Shown here: piece after piece, positions 37,101 to 51,296 of the stretch
How the letters are laid out: every line of letters begins with the position of its first letter
How positions within the stretch are numbered: the first letter of the stretch is position 1
DNA from: Mesodorylaimus sp. YZB2_4
Taxonomy: Eukaryota; Nematoda; Enoplea; Dorylaimida; Dorylaimidae
Assembly (NCBI GenBank): GCA_030248295.1
Contig: JASANH010000484.1
Location: 1 to 64,000, forward strand
Length of the DNA: 64,000 nucleotides
Reading direction: 5' to 3'
Notes under the pieces: generated by a model
Told to the model about the DNA's origin: nothing
The model's database searches: none
The model's input: the letters and a program-made list of their open reading frames with translations, nothing else
Program-made: the position numbers and the translations under genes

Positions 37101-37283
37101 TCGTCTGAATCCCAATATTACCATTTTGGGTAAGGGGCAGTGGAGTGTAAAGTGACAACACATAACACTTGGGCTGTTACAGGAAGCAAGGTTCAAATAC
37201 CGGGCGAAGTCGTGGTTATGAATTCCATTGTTCTGCCGCATAAGGAACTGAACGTTAGTTACAAGAATCAGATCATACTGTAA
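31161..37283 (+). CDS. GMPPA: GDP-mannose pyrophosphorylase A (regulatory subunit)
   Basis: Eleven exons: 31161-31206, 31264-31361, 31691-31794, 31910-32099, 32310-32369, 32426-32559, 32616-32747, 34034-34175, 34235-34326, 36958-37139 and 37183-37283. They give 426 aa in frame (human is 420). The nucleotidyltransferase half starts [18 protein letters not shown] and [16 protein letters not shown], with [12 protein letters not shown] and [10 protein letters not shown]. The C-terminal half is a left-handed beta-helix ([30 protein letters not shown]) ending [19 protein letters not shown]. It is GMPPA rather than GMPPB because of the GGP (not GGY) N-terminal signature and the tail. GMPPA binds and restrains the catalytic GMPPB, controlling GDP-mannose supply for glycosylation. 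Intron 10 is only 43 bp; introns 7 and 9 hold repeats. Confidence 0.95.
33054..33904. repeat. MITE-related repeat block in GMPPA intron 7
   Basis: Starts near GCATCGACCCGGCGATCCGG (33056) and ends GGGTCGGTCGATGCTGAG (33888-33905). The part near 33785-33840 repeats the internal sequence of the CHTOP intron 3 element. At about 850 bp it is longer than its relatives, so two elements or an insertion may be present. No target duplication was found. Confidence 0.5.
34796..34967 (+). mobile_element. tRNA-headed SINE-like element, family A copy 2
   Basis: Has A-box-like GGTGGCCTAGTGGG, B-box-like AGGGTTCGACTTCC, the body AATGATTGTCAATTATG and CCTTAGCCCTCGAG, and the tail CTATGGATAAAGTATGACAT. It is the best preserved copy in the window and sits in GMPPA intron 9. 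Confidence 0.75.
35340..35695 (-). mobile_element. tRNA-headed SINE-like element, family B copy 1
   Basis: Read on the minus strand, its head has TGGTGCAGCGGTTCGGC (A-box-like) at about 35681-35660. The body includes, on the plus strand, CACGGCCCGGCGTGCAAGGT and CCGTCTCTCCACTCGG. The far end (CCAGCAGTCAAATCTTCTAA, 35371-35392) is shared with 41832-41852. The B-box here is damaged. Confidence 0.65.
35705..36030 (+). repeat. Dispersed repeat family copy (GMPPA intron 9)
   Basis: Runs from AATCGGGATTTCAC through GATCACTATATGTGAACTGA, AAATACGCAATCTCGACACG and GATTGTGCACAGAGCTGC to CAGCCTAGCCTGCTTTTTGC. The same order is found at 20150-20640 and 49361-49700. It has no coding content. The type is not assigned because I see neither clear termini nor a poly(A) tail. 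Confidence 0.7.
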
Positions 37284-37753
37284 TAATTTGGAAATTTTTC
37301 TTGACAATATTTGCTATTTGCGTTTGATAATAACTATTCTGAATGGATTCTTCGATTTTTAATTAAAAAAAGCTAGGTTTTCATTTGAATTATTGTGCAT
37401 TAGAAGATGGACGAAGTTATGGAGTAATGTAAGGCGGCCGCAAATTTGAATTTGTCATAAGCGGTTGTTGCGATGTTTGTGCGGCAAGTCGGGACGTGGT
37501 GTGCGTTGTTTTCTTGTTCTATGTGCATTTTCGGGCGAGCTTGGGACGATGGACGGTGGATGCGCCGCGGCTGTTGTCTGTTGTTCTTTTATGAGGATTT
37601 ATTGCATGTGAAACAAACAGGAATCTCGTCTTATTGGTTTATTTGTAATCGGCAATTTGACGACGCTCTTTAAAAAATTTGTCTCAAAATTGTCGACTGA
37701 TGGACTGACTTGCAACGAAGAAAAAATATCTCAGTCGTCTCCACTCAACTACA

Positions 37754-39990
37754 ATGGCCATCATGCGTGGATTTACGAGCGGATTTATTGCGATCGTTAT
37801 CTTATATTGCTCAGTTTTTGCTCACTCTCGGCACGCTTATAATATGAATGGATATGGTAGTGGCGGAAATGGTGGAAAAGTTGTCAGCGATCAGTATCAT
37901 CACTTTAGCAGCAGCGGACCCGGCGCCCCGGTCAATCCAAAATGCGAGCCGATCACGATTCCATTATGTCAAGATATCGAGTACAATATGACCATATTTC
38001 CCAATTTATTGAATCACCAAAAACAAGAAGAGGCCGGTTTGGAAGTACATCAATTCTTCCCGTTGGTCAAAGTGAAATGTTCGCCGGACTTGAAATTCTT
38101 CCTCTGTACCATGTACGCTCCAGTCTGTACCGTCTTGGATGATCCGATCCCGCCGTGCCGGTTTCTTTGCAAATCAGCGCGAGATGGATGCGAAATTCTG
38201 ATGAACAAGTTTGGATTCTATTGGCCAAAGAGTCTGGAGTGCGATGACTTTCCCGAAAGCGGACTATGCGTTGGAGAAAACAAAACTCAATCGGGCCCAC
38301 CACCTGATGAGGGGGGCGTCCCGCACGACATCCCGAAAGGCCCGTCTGAGCCCACAGTCGACCCGTCACCCTTCCCACGTCCCAATCAGAACAACACGCA
38401 TTGCCCGGAACAGCTGACCACTAAAGATTCTGGTGACGGTTCCGATTATAAAATTCGCGTTCACGGGAAACCGTTGCGATGTGGTTTACCTTGCGAGGCT
38501 GGGCGATTATTTTTCGATCCGAAAGAAGTTCAGATAATTCGAATTTGGACGGGGGTGTGGGCCATACTGTGCGCTGTCAGCACCCTGTTTACCGTATTGA
38601 CATTTTTTATCGACATGGATCGATTTCGTTATCCCGAGCGACCGATCATATTTCTTTCATTCTGCTATTTATTTATCGCTGTGGCGCACGCCGTCGGTTT
38701 CGCCATGCCAACGGAGATATCGTGCTATTTGAGCTCTCAGACGGGTGTGAAATTGATCAGTCGCGGTACGGGGAATCAATTGTGCACGGCATTAGCAATG
38801 ACCATCTATTTCTTTACGATGGCCAGTAGCATTTGGTGGGTGGCGCTAACGGTTACATGGTTTTTGACGGCCGGTTTAAAATGGGGCCACGAAGCTATCG
38901 AAGCGCACGCCTATTATTTCCATATCGCCGCTTGGGGTGCACCGGCCATTCTCATGATCGCCGTACTCGTCACGCATAGCATCGATGGCGATGTCTTCAG
39001 TGGCGTCTGCTCGGTCGGCAATCTCGATCCGGACAAGCTGAGGTGAGTCACTTATTTAATTTACTGCTCGGGCCGATAATGTTTCTTACATTAGGCCTTT
39101 GCATTTTGTCTTGTTGGGCGGTAAACCAATTTTATGTCTTTTATTTTTCTTTTAGGTACTTTGTATTGGCTCCCTTGTTTGTCTGCTTGACTTTGGGGTC
39201 GATATTTTTGATGCTCGGTTTCATTAATTTGATGAAAGTTCGTCAATATATGAAACGAGATGGAACCAAAATAGAAAAATTGGAAAAGCTTATTATGCGC
39301 ATTAGCGTCTTTTCGGTTCTTTACGTATTGCCAGCGGTTGGTATGATTATTTGTTTCTTTATTCAAGCCGGGCAATTTGATCAGTGGATTTCGTCGTGGG
39401 CTTACAAAGTGACAGTTGAAGAAATTCAAAGTCAGTCAGCATTATTTCATTCGAGTGGCGCGGACGGACATTATTCCGAATCGCAAATTGAACAAATGCA
39501 ACATCATTTGAGAAATGGTGGATTTTGCTTTACTGCCCCTCCGAATGCTAAACGCTGTATAACCGGACCGAACTGGCCAACTGGCGCGCGTCCATCGTTC
39601 GGCATGTTCATGATGCGATACGCCATGTCGTTGGTGGTCGGCGTGACGGCTGGTTTCTGGGTATGGTCCAGTAAAACGGTCACATCCTGGTCAAATTTCT
39701 ACGCAAAATTATGCCAATTAGCGTGTTGCAACGAGAATCGAAGACATCGAGAATTAGTGCCCACTCAGCCGCCCCCTCAGCAACCCGTGCCCACATTGTT
39801 CCATCATCCGGCTTCCAACACCCTCCAACCACCTTTGGCCGAACAACAACGAGCACTGATCGTGCCTACCATGGCCACCATGCCCGCGCCTGTACACGCC
39901 AGTGCTGCTCTGATTTCGGACGATGCATCGACAGCGACGGCGGCACTGCAACATCCAAAAATTGCAACGACACGATTTAGTGACGATTAG
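37754..39990 (+). CDS. FZD: Frizzled receptor (Frizzled 1/2/7 class)
   Basis: Two exons, 37754-39042 and 39156-39990, give 707 aa. There is a hydrophobic signal peptide (residues ~8-24), then the ten-cysteine Wnt-binding CRD from Cys64. The [20 protein letters not shown] and [11 protein letters not shown] motifs resemble Frizzled 1/2/7 more than 5/8. After the linker come seven membrane segments. The Dishevelled-binding KTVTSW (KTxxxW) is at about residue 603, directly after helix 7. The tail is long, Pro/Ala/Gln-rich and ends TTRFSDD, without the terminal PDZ-ligand found in vertebrate class members. Known role: plasma-membrane Wnt receptor feeding the beta-catenin and planar polarity branches. 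It starts 470 bp after the GMPPA stop, on the same strand. Confidence 0.96.
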
Positions 39991-41799
39991 GGACAGTAAG
40001 ATTTTTCATTGTTTTGAAGGCGGTGACTGTTTAAACATGACAAGCTTCGATGGTTGCTCTCGTTTCTTGTCGAAATCTCAGTTGGTTTGTGTGTCGTCTT
40101 ACGGATGTCATTCTTTAGACTAGTGGATTTTACAAACTGTTCAGTTGGTAAGTCATTTTTTTTCTAGTAATTTTTTGGGAATATCGCCTTGATTGAGCGC
40201 ATCGTTATTTTTGATTTGTAGTTGTCTTGTACGAATAGCGAGCCATGTAAGTTTTCGTATTTTTCTTACCAATCGGCCGTGACAGGGTTACTCGCTACGT
40301 GGTGCGTTTCTTGCTTTTATGATATTGCAAATTGTGTTTTCCCAATTTTAGGTACAAGTGCTTGTGCGATTGCTTCCGTTCTGTACATTGCTGGGATTTG
40401 GTTTTTTTTACTTCACGTGCATATTGCATGGAAAAACCTTTTTTAACGGCAGCGTTGTGTGTTTACATTTTGGTAATTTTTTGGGGCAGCCTCGTTTCGC
40501 GTTCTGGCTTGTTCATGTAAGTTAGATGGAAGAAGTTGGGCGATGCTTTTCGAGTCGCAGGGGGGATGCTTGGTCTTTGTAGATGAGTCAGGGAATGCTT
40601 CCGTTTGGGCGAGAAGGGGCTTAATTTCGCGTGCAGAGTGGGAGCTCGATTACTCGAACCCGACTCGATGTATATCGACTTGAAGTGGGAGCCTAGGCTG
40701 GTGGACGGGATGGAATCGAGCCGAGCCGCCTTCCATCTCCAGCCAGGTTGGCTGGCTCGGGCCAAGACGCGGATGAGCAAACGAGCGAATGTGCGTGACG
40801 AACGTCTCCGCTAGGCGAATCCATCATACGTCAATCTGTCAAAAATGCGGCGGCTGGGTTTCGCATATGGCACCAAGCCGCGACGGGGACCAAGCAAAAC
40901 CAAAAACATCCCCCGAACCCACTTACAAATATCAGCCATTATGTGCACACGTGCGAGAAATGAAAAGAAAGGTGCAAAAGCAAAGTTTAGGAATGTCTGA
41001 ATGTTTACTGTAGTTTTTTCCAAACTGAATATATGCATTGTTTTGGAATTTGTGTGGGACGCGCGAGACGATGAAAGGATTCGAGGCATTGTTTCAGGTA
41101 AACAGGACGGACCGAATAAGGAAAGGCCAGCTGCGCGATAAGACAGGGGGGAGGGCGTATGAGCATTTGCGCTTAGGATGTCCGGCGCGGAGGAGGGGGC
41201 AGAGAGAAAGAATTAATCCGAAAATCGGAGACTGGCTGTGTTTGCTACGGGTCAACTATTCCAGTGGACGCGCCTGGTCCTTGACCGAGTGCAGCCGACC
41301 CGTTCTCATGGGCATTGGCGCCGCGTCGTGCACCCGTTTTCATATCGGCAAAAATATATTCTTAACGCGATCCTGTTTTTCGCCTTTATGCATCGAGTAA
41401 GGCGATATGATGGGCTGGGATCGATATGCGGGGACGGGGGCTGGACTGGACGCGATGAGTAGCCGCTCCCCGTCGACCCCGGGGGCCGTTGCCAATGACA
41501 AATAGTCGTACGAATGAGCGAGAACGAGCAGTCGGCAGGTAATGGACACTTCATATGGCACATCAAGGGTTCTATACTGGTTTCTTACTGAAGTGTTGAA
41601 CGTAAATGGAGGCATATTTTTTCGAAAACATACGAGTCACAAAAAATGAAAATTTCTCTCCTATTTGTATCATCCATCTTGATCAGCATGGCACTTGGCT
41701 GTTTGTGTGTGGAGACCAGACACGTTTCGAAGAGAAGTCAAGACGTGGCTAGGGGACATGGGTGCGTGGACAGTGGTTTTTTCATTTTGTATTAAATTT

Positions 41800-42215
41800 T
41801 TGTGGGCGGAAGCCCTTTTTTGCCTAGCCGGCCAGCAGTCAAATCTTCTAAGCATGGTTTTGTGGGGGGGGGGGGGGTCTGGCACACACGGCAGCGTGTC
41901 TTTTACTAGGAGCACTTCCACGCGAGGGCATCCTGGACAGGACACGGACTTCCTCGGACAATGGCGCGGGTGGGCCTTGAACCCCTGTTGGTGTTCGACA
42001 GCCGAGACTGTCCAGTCGCTTGGCTTCCGTCTCTCCACTCGGAGCGCCTCGGACCGAGTGAGTCACCCACGGCCTGGCGTGCAAGGTCAGCGAGGGTTTA
42101 TGGTTCGCAAACTGACCTCCATCACCGGGGATCGAACCCGGGACGAGTCTGACCACTCGCTACTGACAAACATGGTCCAGTGCTGAACCGCTGCACCACC
42201 GCAACCGTGGCCAAT
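41800..42215 (-). mobile_element. tRNA-headed SINE-like element, family B copy 2
   Basis: Best copy of the family. On the minus strand the head reads GCGGTGGTGCAGCGGTTCAG (A box), followed by a B-box-like GGGTTCGATCCCCGG at about 42140-42126. The body continues leftward through the conserved CACGGCCTGGCGTGCAAGGT (as seen on the plus strand) to about 41800. A 14-bp G tract at 41864-41877 splits it. Confidence 0.75.
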
Positions 42216-44969
42216 GTTGATGCATGCCTAAATGGGGCATCCTCCCTGAGACCCCAGCAGGGTCCCTGGGTCAGGGACTGCGCACAGTATGCAGAGTGGG
42301 AGCTCGAACCTGACTCGAGATATATTGGCTTGAAGAGTGGGGCCTACGAGGCATGTCGTTGAGGTATGTTTGGGAGTGCAAGACCTAGATACCAGATCAC
42401 GGGGTGGAGGAGTCAGTGCGGGATCAGGGTTGTAAGACCCAGAGGTCATCCATCAACACTAATCGTAAGACCCTACCCGGTCATACACACTTGACGATCT
42501 GTAGCTCAGGCTATACATGCTCAGCTCACATCAGTCCCAAAGTAGAAGTCCCAGTTATCTGATGCACGCCCTGAACTGGATCGGATCGCCTAGTATGTCT
42601 AAGCCTAATACCAGCCTAAGCTAACCTATGTTGGGGACCAAACAGCAAAACGCCGTTCGAATCACCCGTGTGCGGGCACCAGTACCGCTAGTTCTCTTTA
42701 TTGGGCCGACGGGCGGAGACCTCCACAAATACAAGACAGCCAAGGGTCGAGCACTGAATAGGGTAGAGGCGGTTAGGATGGAGCCAACCGCTCGTGACGA
42801 AATACTTGGACCGACTGAAGGCAGTCCAGTTGATCATGGAGACCTGAAGGGCACCTATGCGACCAGTCTTAGAACAGGTCTAGATGATCCAGGCTCGCTC
42901 TCCCTGACTCCATCCCAGGAGAGGTCGAGCATAGGTGGCGTTCACAAGGGCTGTTCGAACCAGAAGAGACGAACCCTCATCAAGAGATGCGGGTTACCGG
43001 AGCCCCATTCAGGCATGCATCAACACACCATGGTTGTCAGACCGCATCTACATTTCACTACTGCTCGCGGCGTGGATCGTGTAGTTGCGCCCCTCCACAC
43101 AGCATCACAGGTGGGTCCTTCCAACAGAACGAGATGCACCGAGGGGATCCTCTGCGCCAATTTCTGGTGATGCGCAGCTCAGCGGGCTGCCCCAGCCCCT
43201 CGCAGACTTGGCATATGACACTGGAGGGGGAGTGAGTCAGAGGTGAGGCAAAGTTTATATTGCCTGCCAGTCGTGACCACGGATACGGTAATAGTGTATC
43301 CGTGGTCGCACTCCGAGGCATGGCTATATGAGGGGATAGCGTGATGCTGCATACCTCTGGTCGGGCGTGTGCGCAATTGTTAGGGAGACTGTTGGCTGAC
43401 TGTCACCAAGAGCAGTTGTGTGCGCGCATTTCGGTAAGATTCGTATGATCAATAATCGAGTATGGCTCATCGTGGTCTGTGCACGTTCGGTGAGTCTGGT
43501 CCCAGTGTAATAGGCGCGGATACACTTATCTGAAACTATCAGTGAATTGGTTCAGAGAACTGGTCTGCCTCTCCTAGGTCAGGGCCGAGTGACCATGGTG
43601 GTTTGCAGGAATTGGGCGGCGACTGGTATCGAGTTCCTGGTCTGAATTGCACTCTGGGCAATTTGGGCTCAGGACCATCTGAACCTCCGTCAGGATCGAC
43701 ACGTGCGGTCGGCCTTCGAGTTGTGAGCCTAAACGGCCCTTGTGTGTGGTTGGCAATGAAGAATACCCGAGGCAACAACAACCTGAAGCCTCTGAGAACC
43801 CGAGCCCGTAGGCAAGTGGTTGGACGAGCAACATCGTGGTTGTCGTTGTCATTGTGGTCGTTACACATTGTGGTTGTTATGGTGCACTGCGCAAATGACA
43901 GTAGTGCATCGAGCATGTGGCACTGACTGTGAGAGCTCAGGCCTGGAGCTCATCCCAAGGCACAATATAACCGCCTATGAATAATCTTGTTCTTATGTTC
44001 CTGTTGTACCCCATCACCAAACGCTTTTGCGCACTCGAGGATGAGGGGACACATTGCGCACAAAGTGATTCATTAAACCTCGATTCGAGTGCGCAGTCAC
44101 ACACTCGCCTGTAACTGCGCCTAGCGTGAAAAGCAGACGCCCAACACGGCAGGCCACGACCTCGCTTCCGCCACCAACTCCACTCACTGCTGTTTTTATC
44201 AACGTCCTCTGAGTAACATCATCATGCCAGATGAAAGTATGATATCTGACAGCTGTGAGCAGCCAGTACGTCAACCCCAGAAGACTCAAAAATGGGATAT
44301 AAGTGCTCGTAAAACGCGAGTTGTGGCAACTTAAGGGTTCAGGCCACTGCTTTGATAAAATCGGAGACCAGTGACCAACCGTGCATGGTCTGATGCAGAC
44401 AAATGATCACGACTGTTCATGCTTGACTTCCCCTCGAATAGATTCCCCTTATAGACCCTGTCTTCTCAATGCACTTTATCCCCCAAATAATTTCTCTGAG
44501 GTTGCGTATCTCGAATGTGCAGCTAGTACCTATGTGGTTAGGCCATCCATTGACGCCCTGTCATGGTGGTTTAGGCATAACAGGAATGATGGCAGGAAAC
44601 TGCGCTCATTGAGGGACTCGCACAGACAAAAAGCAGTGACAAGCAGTCCTTAGGGCCTGCAGTGATCTTGGGAGTGAATTCTGTTGCGAAGACAGCGACG
44701 ACTTCTCAACTAGCCAGGTGCGTAGGACAGGCCGGACTGGTGTGATAGGAGATTGGTCTGGAATCTCAAAGAGGAAGGGGAAGGTCGGAGCATTCCCATG
44801 AGGCAGTTCAGATAGGCCTAATCATAATAACTAGCGCATTCCGCGACACAATCATTGATAAAAGCATGCCAAAATGGATTGGTCCTCCCTCAAATTTGTT
44901 TCAAATAATAATTTGCCCTGGCTATTTGAGCACATTGCCTATTTCTGATCACGCCGCCTCGCCCCAGCT

Positions 44970-45145
44970 CCCCTGCTCCACTCGGAGCACCTCGACGGTA
45001 CCGGGTGAGTCACCCACGGTCAGGCCTGCAAAGGGTTTATGGCTCGCGAACCGACACCCCCATCATGGGGATCGAGCCAGGGACGAGCCAAGCATTACGG
45101 GCAGACGAGTACCAAACCACTGCACCCACCGCGGCCACGAAGACA
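44970..45145 (-). mobile_element. tRNA-headed SINE-like element, family B copy 3 (truncated)
   Basis: Carries the body segment CACCCACGGTCAGGCCTGCA, then GGGGATCGAGCCAGGGACGA (degenerate B box, reversed) and a reversed A-box-like end CCACTGCACCCACCGCGGCC. The 5' part of the body present in the other two copies is missing. Confidence 0.6.
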
Positions 45146-45472
45146 GCTGACGTGCACGAATGAGACCTATCGACATCTACATTTCACTGCTCCTCGCGGC
45201 ATCCAATTCAACGTGGTTGATCGTGTAGTTGCGTCCTAAAGGCACTGCCTTCCACACAGCATGCCAGGCAGCGATAGGATCCTCCGACGCTGTAACAAGC
45301 GTGAATATCTGATTTGCACCTGTCAGTTGGCCAGCGCTGTACTGTACAGGCCGGCGGCTTGGAGCATCACTCGTTACAATGATGTTTCAGCCATACTTCA
45401 GTATTATGGGCTGGGACATATTACATTGGAAAGGTTCATGGAACTGGTCAGTCTCTCTTAGGCAACCCCGTT

Positions 45473-45572
45473 TATACTTTACCCATAGCCAGGCATCACA
45501 CAGCGCACTCGAGGGCTAAGGAATACATAAATTGGCAATCATTGTTTACCCAGGCGGGAGTCGAACCCTACC
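45473..45572 (-). mobile_element. tRNA-headed SINE-like element, family A copy 3 (partial, reversed)
   Basis: The reverse complement of the tail and body of family A: ATACTTTACCCATAGCCAGG, then CGAGGGCTAAGGAATACATA, ending in the reversed B box GGGAGTCGAACCC. The A-box side of the head is missing. Confidence 0.65.
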
Positions 45573-46807
45573 CTACAATTCATCGACTGATTTTGCTTTT
45601 TATACGTCTGTTCAGTAGCTCTGGTATAACCTTTCATACAAGCCAGTCTTGGTCCGCCGACTGCTCCAACAATCGACATGATTCTCACCACAGTGCTTGC
45701 CACACAATCAATACTGTATTTTATCCAGCTTCCACAGCAGAAAAAAAATTCGCTCACATAACCAAAAGAAAATTAGTGAAGTACCTGTTTCAGGAATTTC
45801 CAGAAAGTACATAATATATTCAGGATTACATGAGCACTACACTATGTACACACTGTATATCGAACACGCCCATTCCTTACCCCATAGCGATATATCCCCA
45901 TCAACAGACGTAAGCCGCATTCAACATTTCATCGCCTCAGGCGTCTCCAAGCCAGCAGAATGTGCTTTCTGCCCCGGAAAGAGCAAAGGATCTCAACGCC
46001 AAGTAAACATTGACTGATTTCGCTGTGTTGCTGTTCACGCTAGCAGAAAAGTCTACGCCTACGTATTTGCTGTATGTGATTCATAGACACAGAACGGGGA
46101 TAACGCGCACTGTAGTGTATCCGTGCAATAAAACGCGCAGGGGACGTAATCACGCCCCCGATCAAGGTTAAAGACAAGTTCCTTCAATTTACCAGGACCA
46201 CTAGCATGCTCATATGAAATACCAACTCCACAACAAGTTTAGCTAACGACCCAATGTGGTTACTGATCAAGGCAGGAAGCTTATCACACCTCATCTCTGA
46301 GCTCACACTGACGGCATGGTCTCAGCAGACATTTCGAGCGATACAAAGTTTCGCAGCGCTCTGTCTGACAGACGAGGTCCCTTCCATCCTTGATCAGAAC
46401 ACCAAGGGACAAGGCAACGTCGCGGTGTTGCTGACTACAGTGAAATACTCCTTGCTACCATAAAACGCATTTCGGAAAATCTTATCGGCAATGGCCAGGT
46501 GGTCAGCCGTGGCTACCTGTTAGCACGGTAGCCATATATTTGGCGGCTGTTCGACCCCCCTGGCCCAATACGCCACTGACCTCGCTACCTGGCCATGCAT
46601 TTTTCAAGGTACCAAAGCCCCATTCCGAGTTCCCAAACCACGCCGCGACGCTCCCTTGTTAGCTCAAAAAATTATACACAAAACCAAGCAGCTGAAACAC
46701 CAGTAGATCGTGAAAGCGACAAGAGAAAAAACAAAATTTTAGCTGGCAAGGAAGTATCGCCAGCGGCCAAGTCGAACGTGACAAAACTAATGATTGCAAT
46801 TTCCCTT

Positions 46808-47012
46808 ATGGCCAGCTGGTCAGCGACTGAAGTCCAGCGGGTTTTTTTACTCTTCCAGGTTTCTTGTGGAAAAAACTCGAAACCCGAATGTTGGAATCAC
46901 CACATAAGAGCTCGAAAACAAGCAGGGCTTTAGGCGCTGACCACTGCTGACCAGTAGGCCGATCATTGGTTTTGCCAAGTTAGACTTGGCCGCTGGCGAT
47001 GTTTCCTTGGTG
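46808..47012. mobile_element. MITE related to 18063-18508 (partial)
   Basis: An inverted pair: GGCCAGCTGGTCAGCGACTG (about 46810) and CGCTGACCACTGCTGACCAG (about 46935-46955). It is followed by GGCGATGTTTCCTTGG near 46995, which is the outer terminus of the 18063-18508 element read in reverse. The left outer terminus is absent. Confidence 0.5.
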
Positions 47013-47502
47013 AGTGGAAGAAAGCAGCCCAGCCTTCTACAAACAATAGGCCAAAGGTCAGCACAGCAAGTTGGTGGGTCCAGTCACAACATGGATTCCC
47101 ACCTACTTCAGTTCGATCCAGATGGATGTGCTGACCCACACACGGACCTTTGTCCATCACAGGCTGCTCTCCTGGAAACGATACTACGATTCCCCTTCCA
47201 CCGGAAGCCATACTTTTATAAAAAATAAAGCCATCAATGCGAAGTCCACTTCGCGAGTTCTGCCAATTCTTCTCCAGGTTGTATTGGGTATAAAATGCTT
47301 CAGTTCAAGCAAGTGGTGAGGTCCAAGCTAATTAGTTGAGTGAATTGTGAATAAATATTGGCGTTTAGGAAAATTGGGCTCGGCTGCTTTGTGGTTCCCC
47401 TAATTCCATTGTTGCGATGAATTACACGGAGGGCCACACATAAAACTTCCCACTCGATTAACTGTCGTTGAAAAACCCATCAATGATTTCTTATGATTTC
47501 GT

Positions 47503-50269
<2,767 letters not shown>

Positions 50270-51296
50270 TATTTCATCGATATTCGATGCCAGAAATGAG
50301 ATGTGGGGAAGCGATGGATAAATAATCCGGCACTTGATGTATGTCGATTCAGACGAGGTTAAAACCTCAGATTTTGAGCTAAAAACCAAAGTTATAAATG
50401 CATAAAATCGATTCCTAGAAAACCTTTGATAAATAAAATAGAAAGGCGCTTAAACCGCCTGATTTCAATCAAATCTCTCTCATCGTAGCAAACATATTTA
50501 CTAAGAAAATAGGTAAACCCACCATTTTTCGACAAGCCCGTGGATAGGTCACAATAAGTGCGTGTGTACAGCACTATATACTTGCACATACATGGATCAG
50601 CCCAACAAGAATCTTATCACACATTCCGCATCTGATACGTTCACTCCATAGATCGCCATTTAGCACACTGACATTTAGTCATCAACCAAAAAAATATTAA
50701 AAAATTAAACATGAAAAATCATACCGGCTCTTACAATACGTGACAAAAATGTGGGGAATGTGACACACGCGCTCGAAATAGTTTGTGAAATGCGGTTTGG
50801 AGACACAATTTTAACAGAAAATGAATCAGTTTGAGGAAAGCACAAATAACAAGGACTACGATGTACGATTATTGAACTGTTCGATTCACAGCAATTATAA
50901 GTAAAGAATTTCCAAGAGCATACGCGCAAGAATTTAGAAAAAAATGGTAATAGATCCAAGTAAACTATTCCCGACCAAGTTCGAGATGATTGCCCTGTTA
51001 CTCGCCATTTACACGATGAGTGATTAGGACTCGCCTAATAAGCCGGACAAGAAACAACGAAAAGCCCACAGCCACCTAAACGCGTAAAAGGTCAAAAAAT
51101 ATGTACCTAACCTAAATACGAAATGTCAAGGCCCCTCGGCAAAACAAATGGCATGGCTATGGTTTATTCCCCCAAAAAATAAAAAAGTTTAGTTATCCAA
51201 AAATTTGAAGAAAAGTAAGATAGCTCGGATGAAAAAATTAAGAAAACTTCCATGATACCTTGAATGAATCGAGTAGAGCGAGGAGAACGTCGATTT
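50270..51296. other. Region between RAB5 3' end and UBE2E start
   Basis: About 1 kb, AT-rich, with both flanking genes on the minus strand. It must hold the RAB5 3' UTR and the UBE2E promoter/5' UTR. The UBE2E frame stays open to about 50389, so an earlier start is possible. No repeat was recognised. Confidence 0.4.

Larger units (their letters stand above)
39991..47502. other. Gene-poor, repeat-rich intergenic region
   Basis: 7.5 kb between Frizzled and UBE2E on opposite strands (both 3' ends face it). It contains SINE-like copies at 41800-42215, 44970-45145 and 45473-45572, a MITE near 46808-47012 and a direct repeat pair (43049-43112 and 45174-45263, sharing CATCTACATTTCACT). A perfect 12-bp hairpin (GACCACGGATAC) lies at about 43274-43308. 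Another tRNA-like head (GTGGCTACCTGTTAGCACGG) is at about 46513. Open stretches up to 180 codons (42628-43170) show no recognisable protein and overlap repeats. Confidence 0.6.

Noticed and set aside
42628..43170. Open frame of 180 codons in the Frizzled-UBE2E gap
   Set aside because: No recognisable domain; its end overlaps a repeat shared with 45174-45263; codon content looks random.
43274..43310. 12-bp hairpin GACCACGGATAC as a terminator or regulatory RNA
   Set aside because: An isolated palindrome in repeat-rich DNA of a eukaryote; no gene nearby to regulate.
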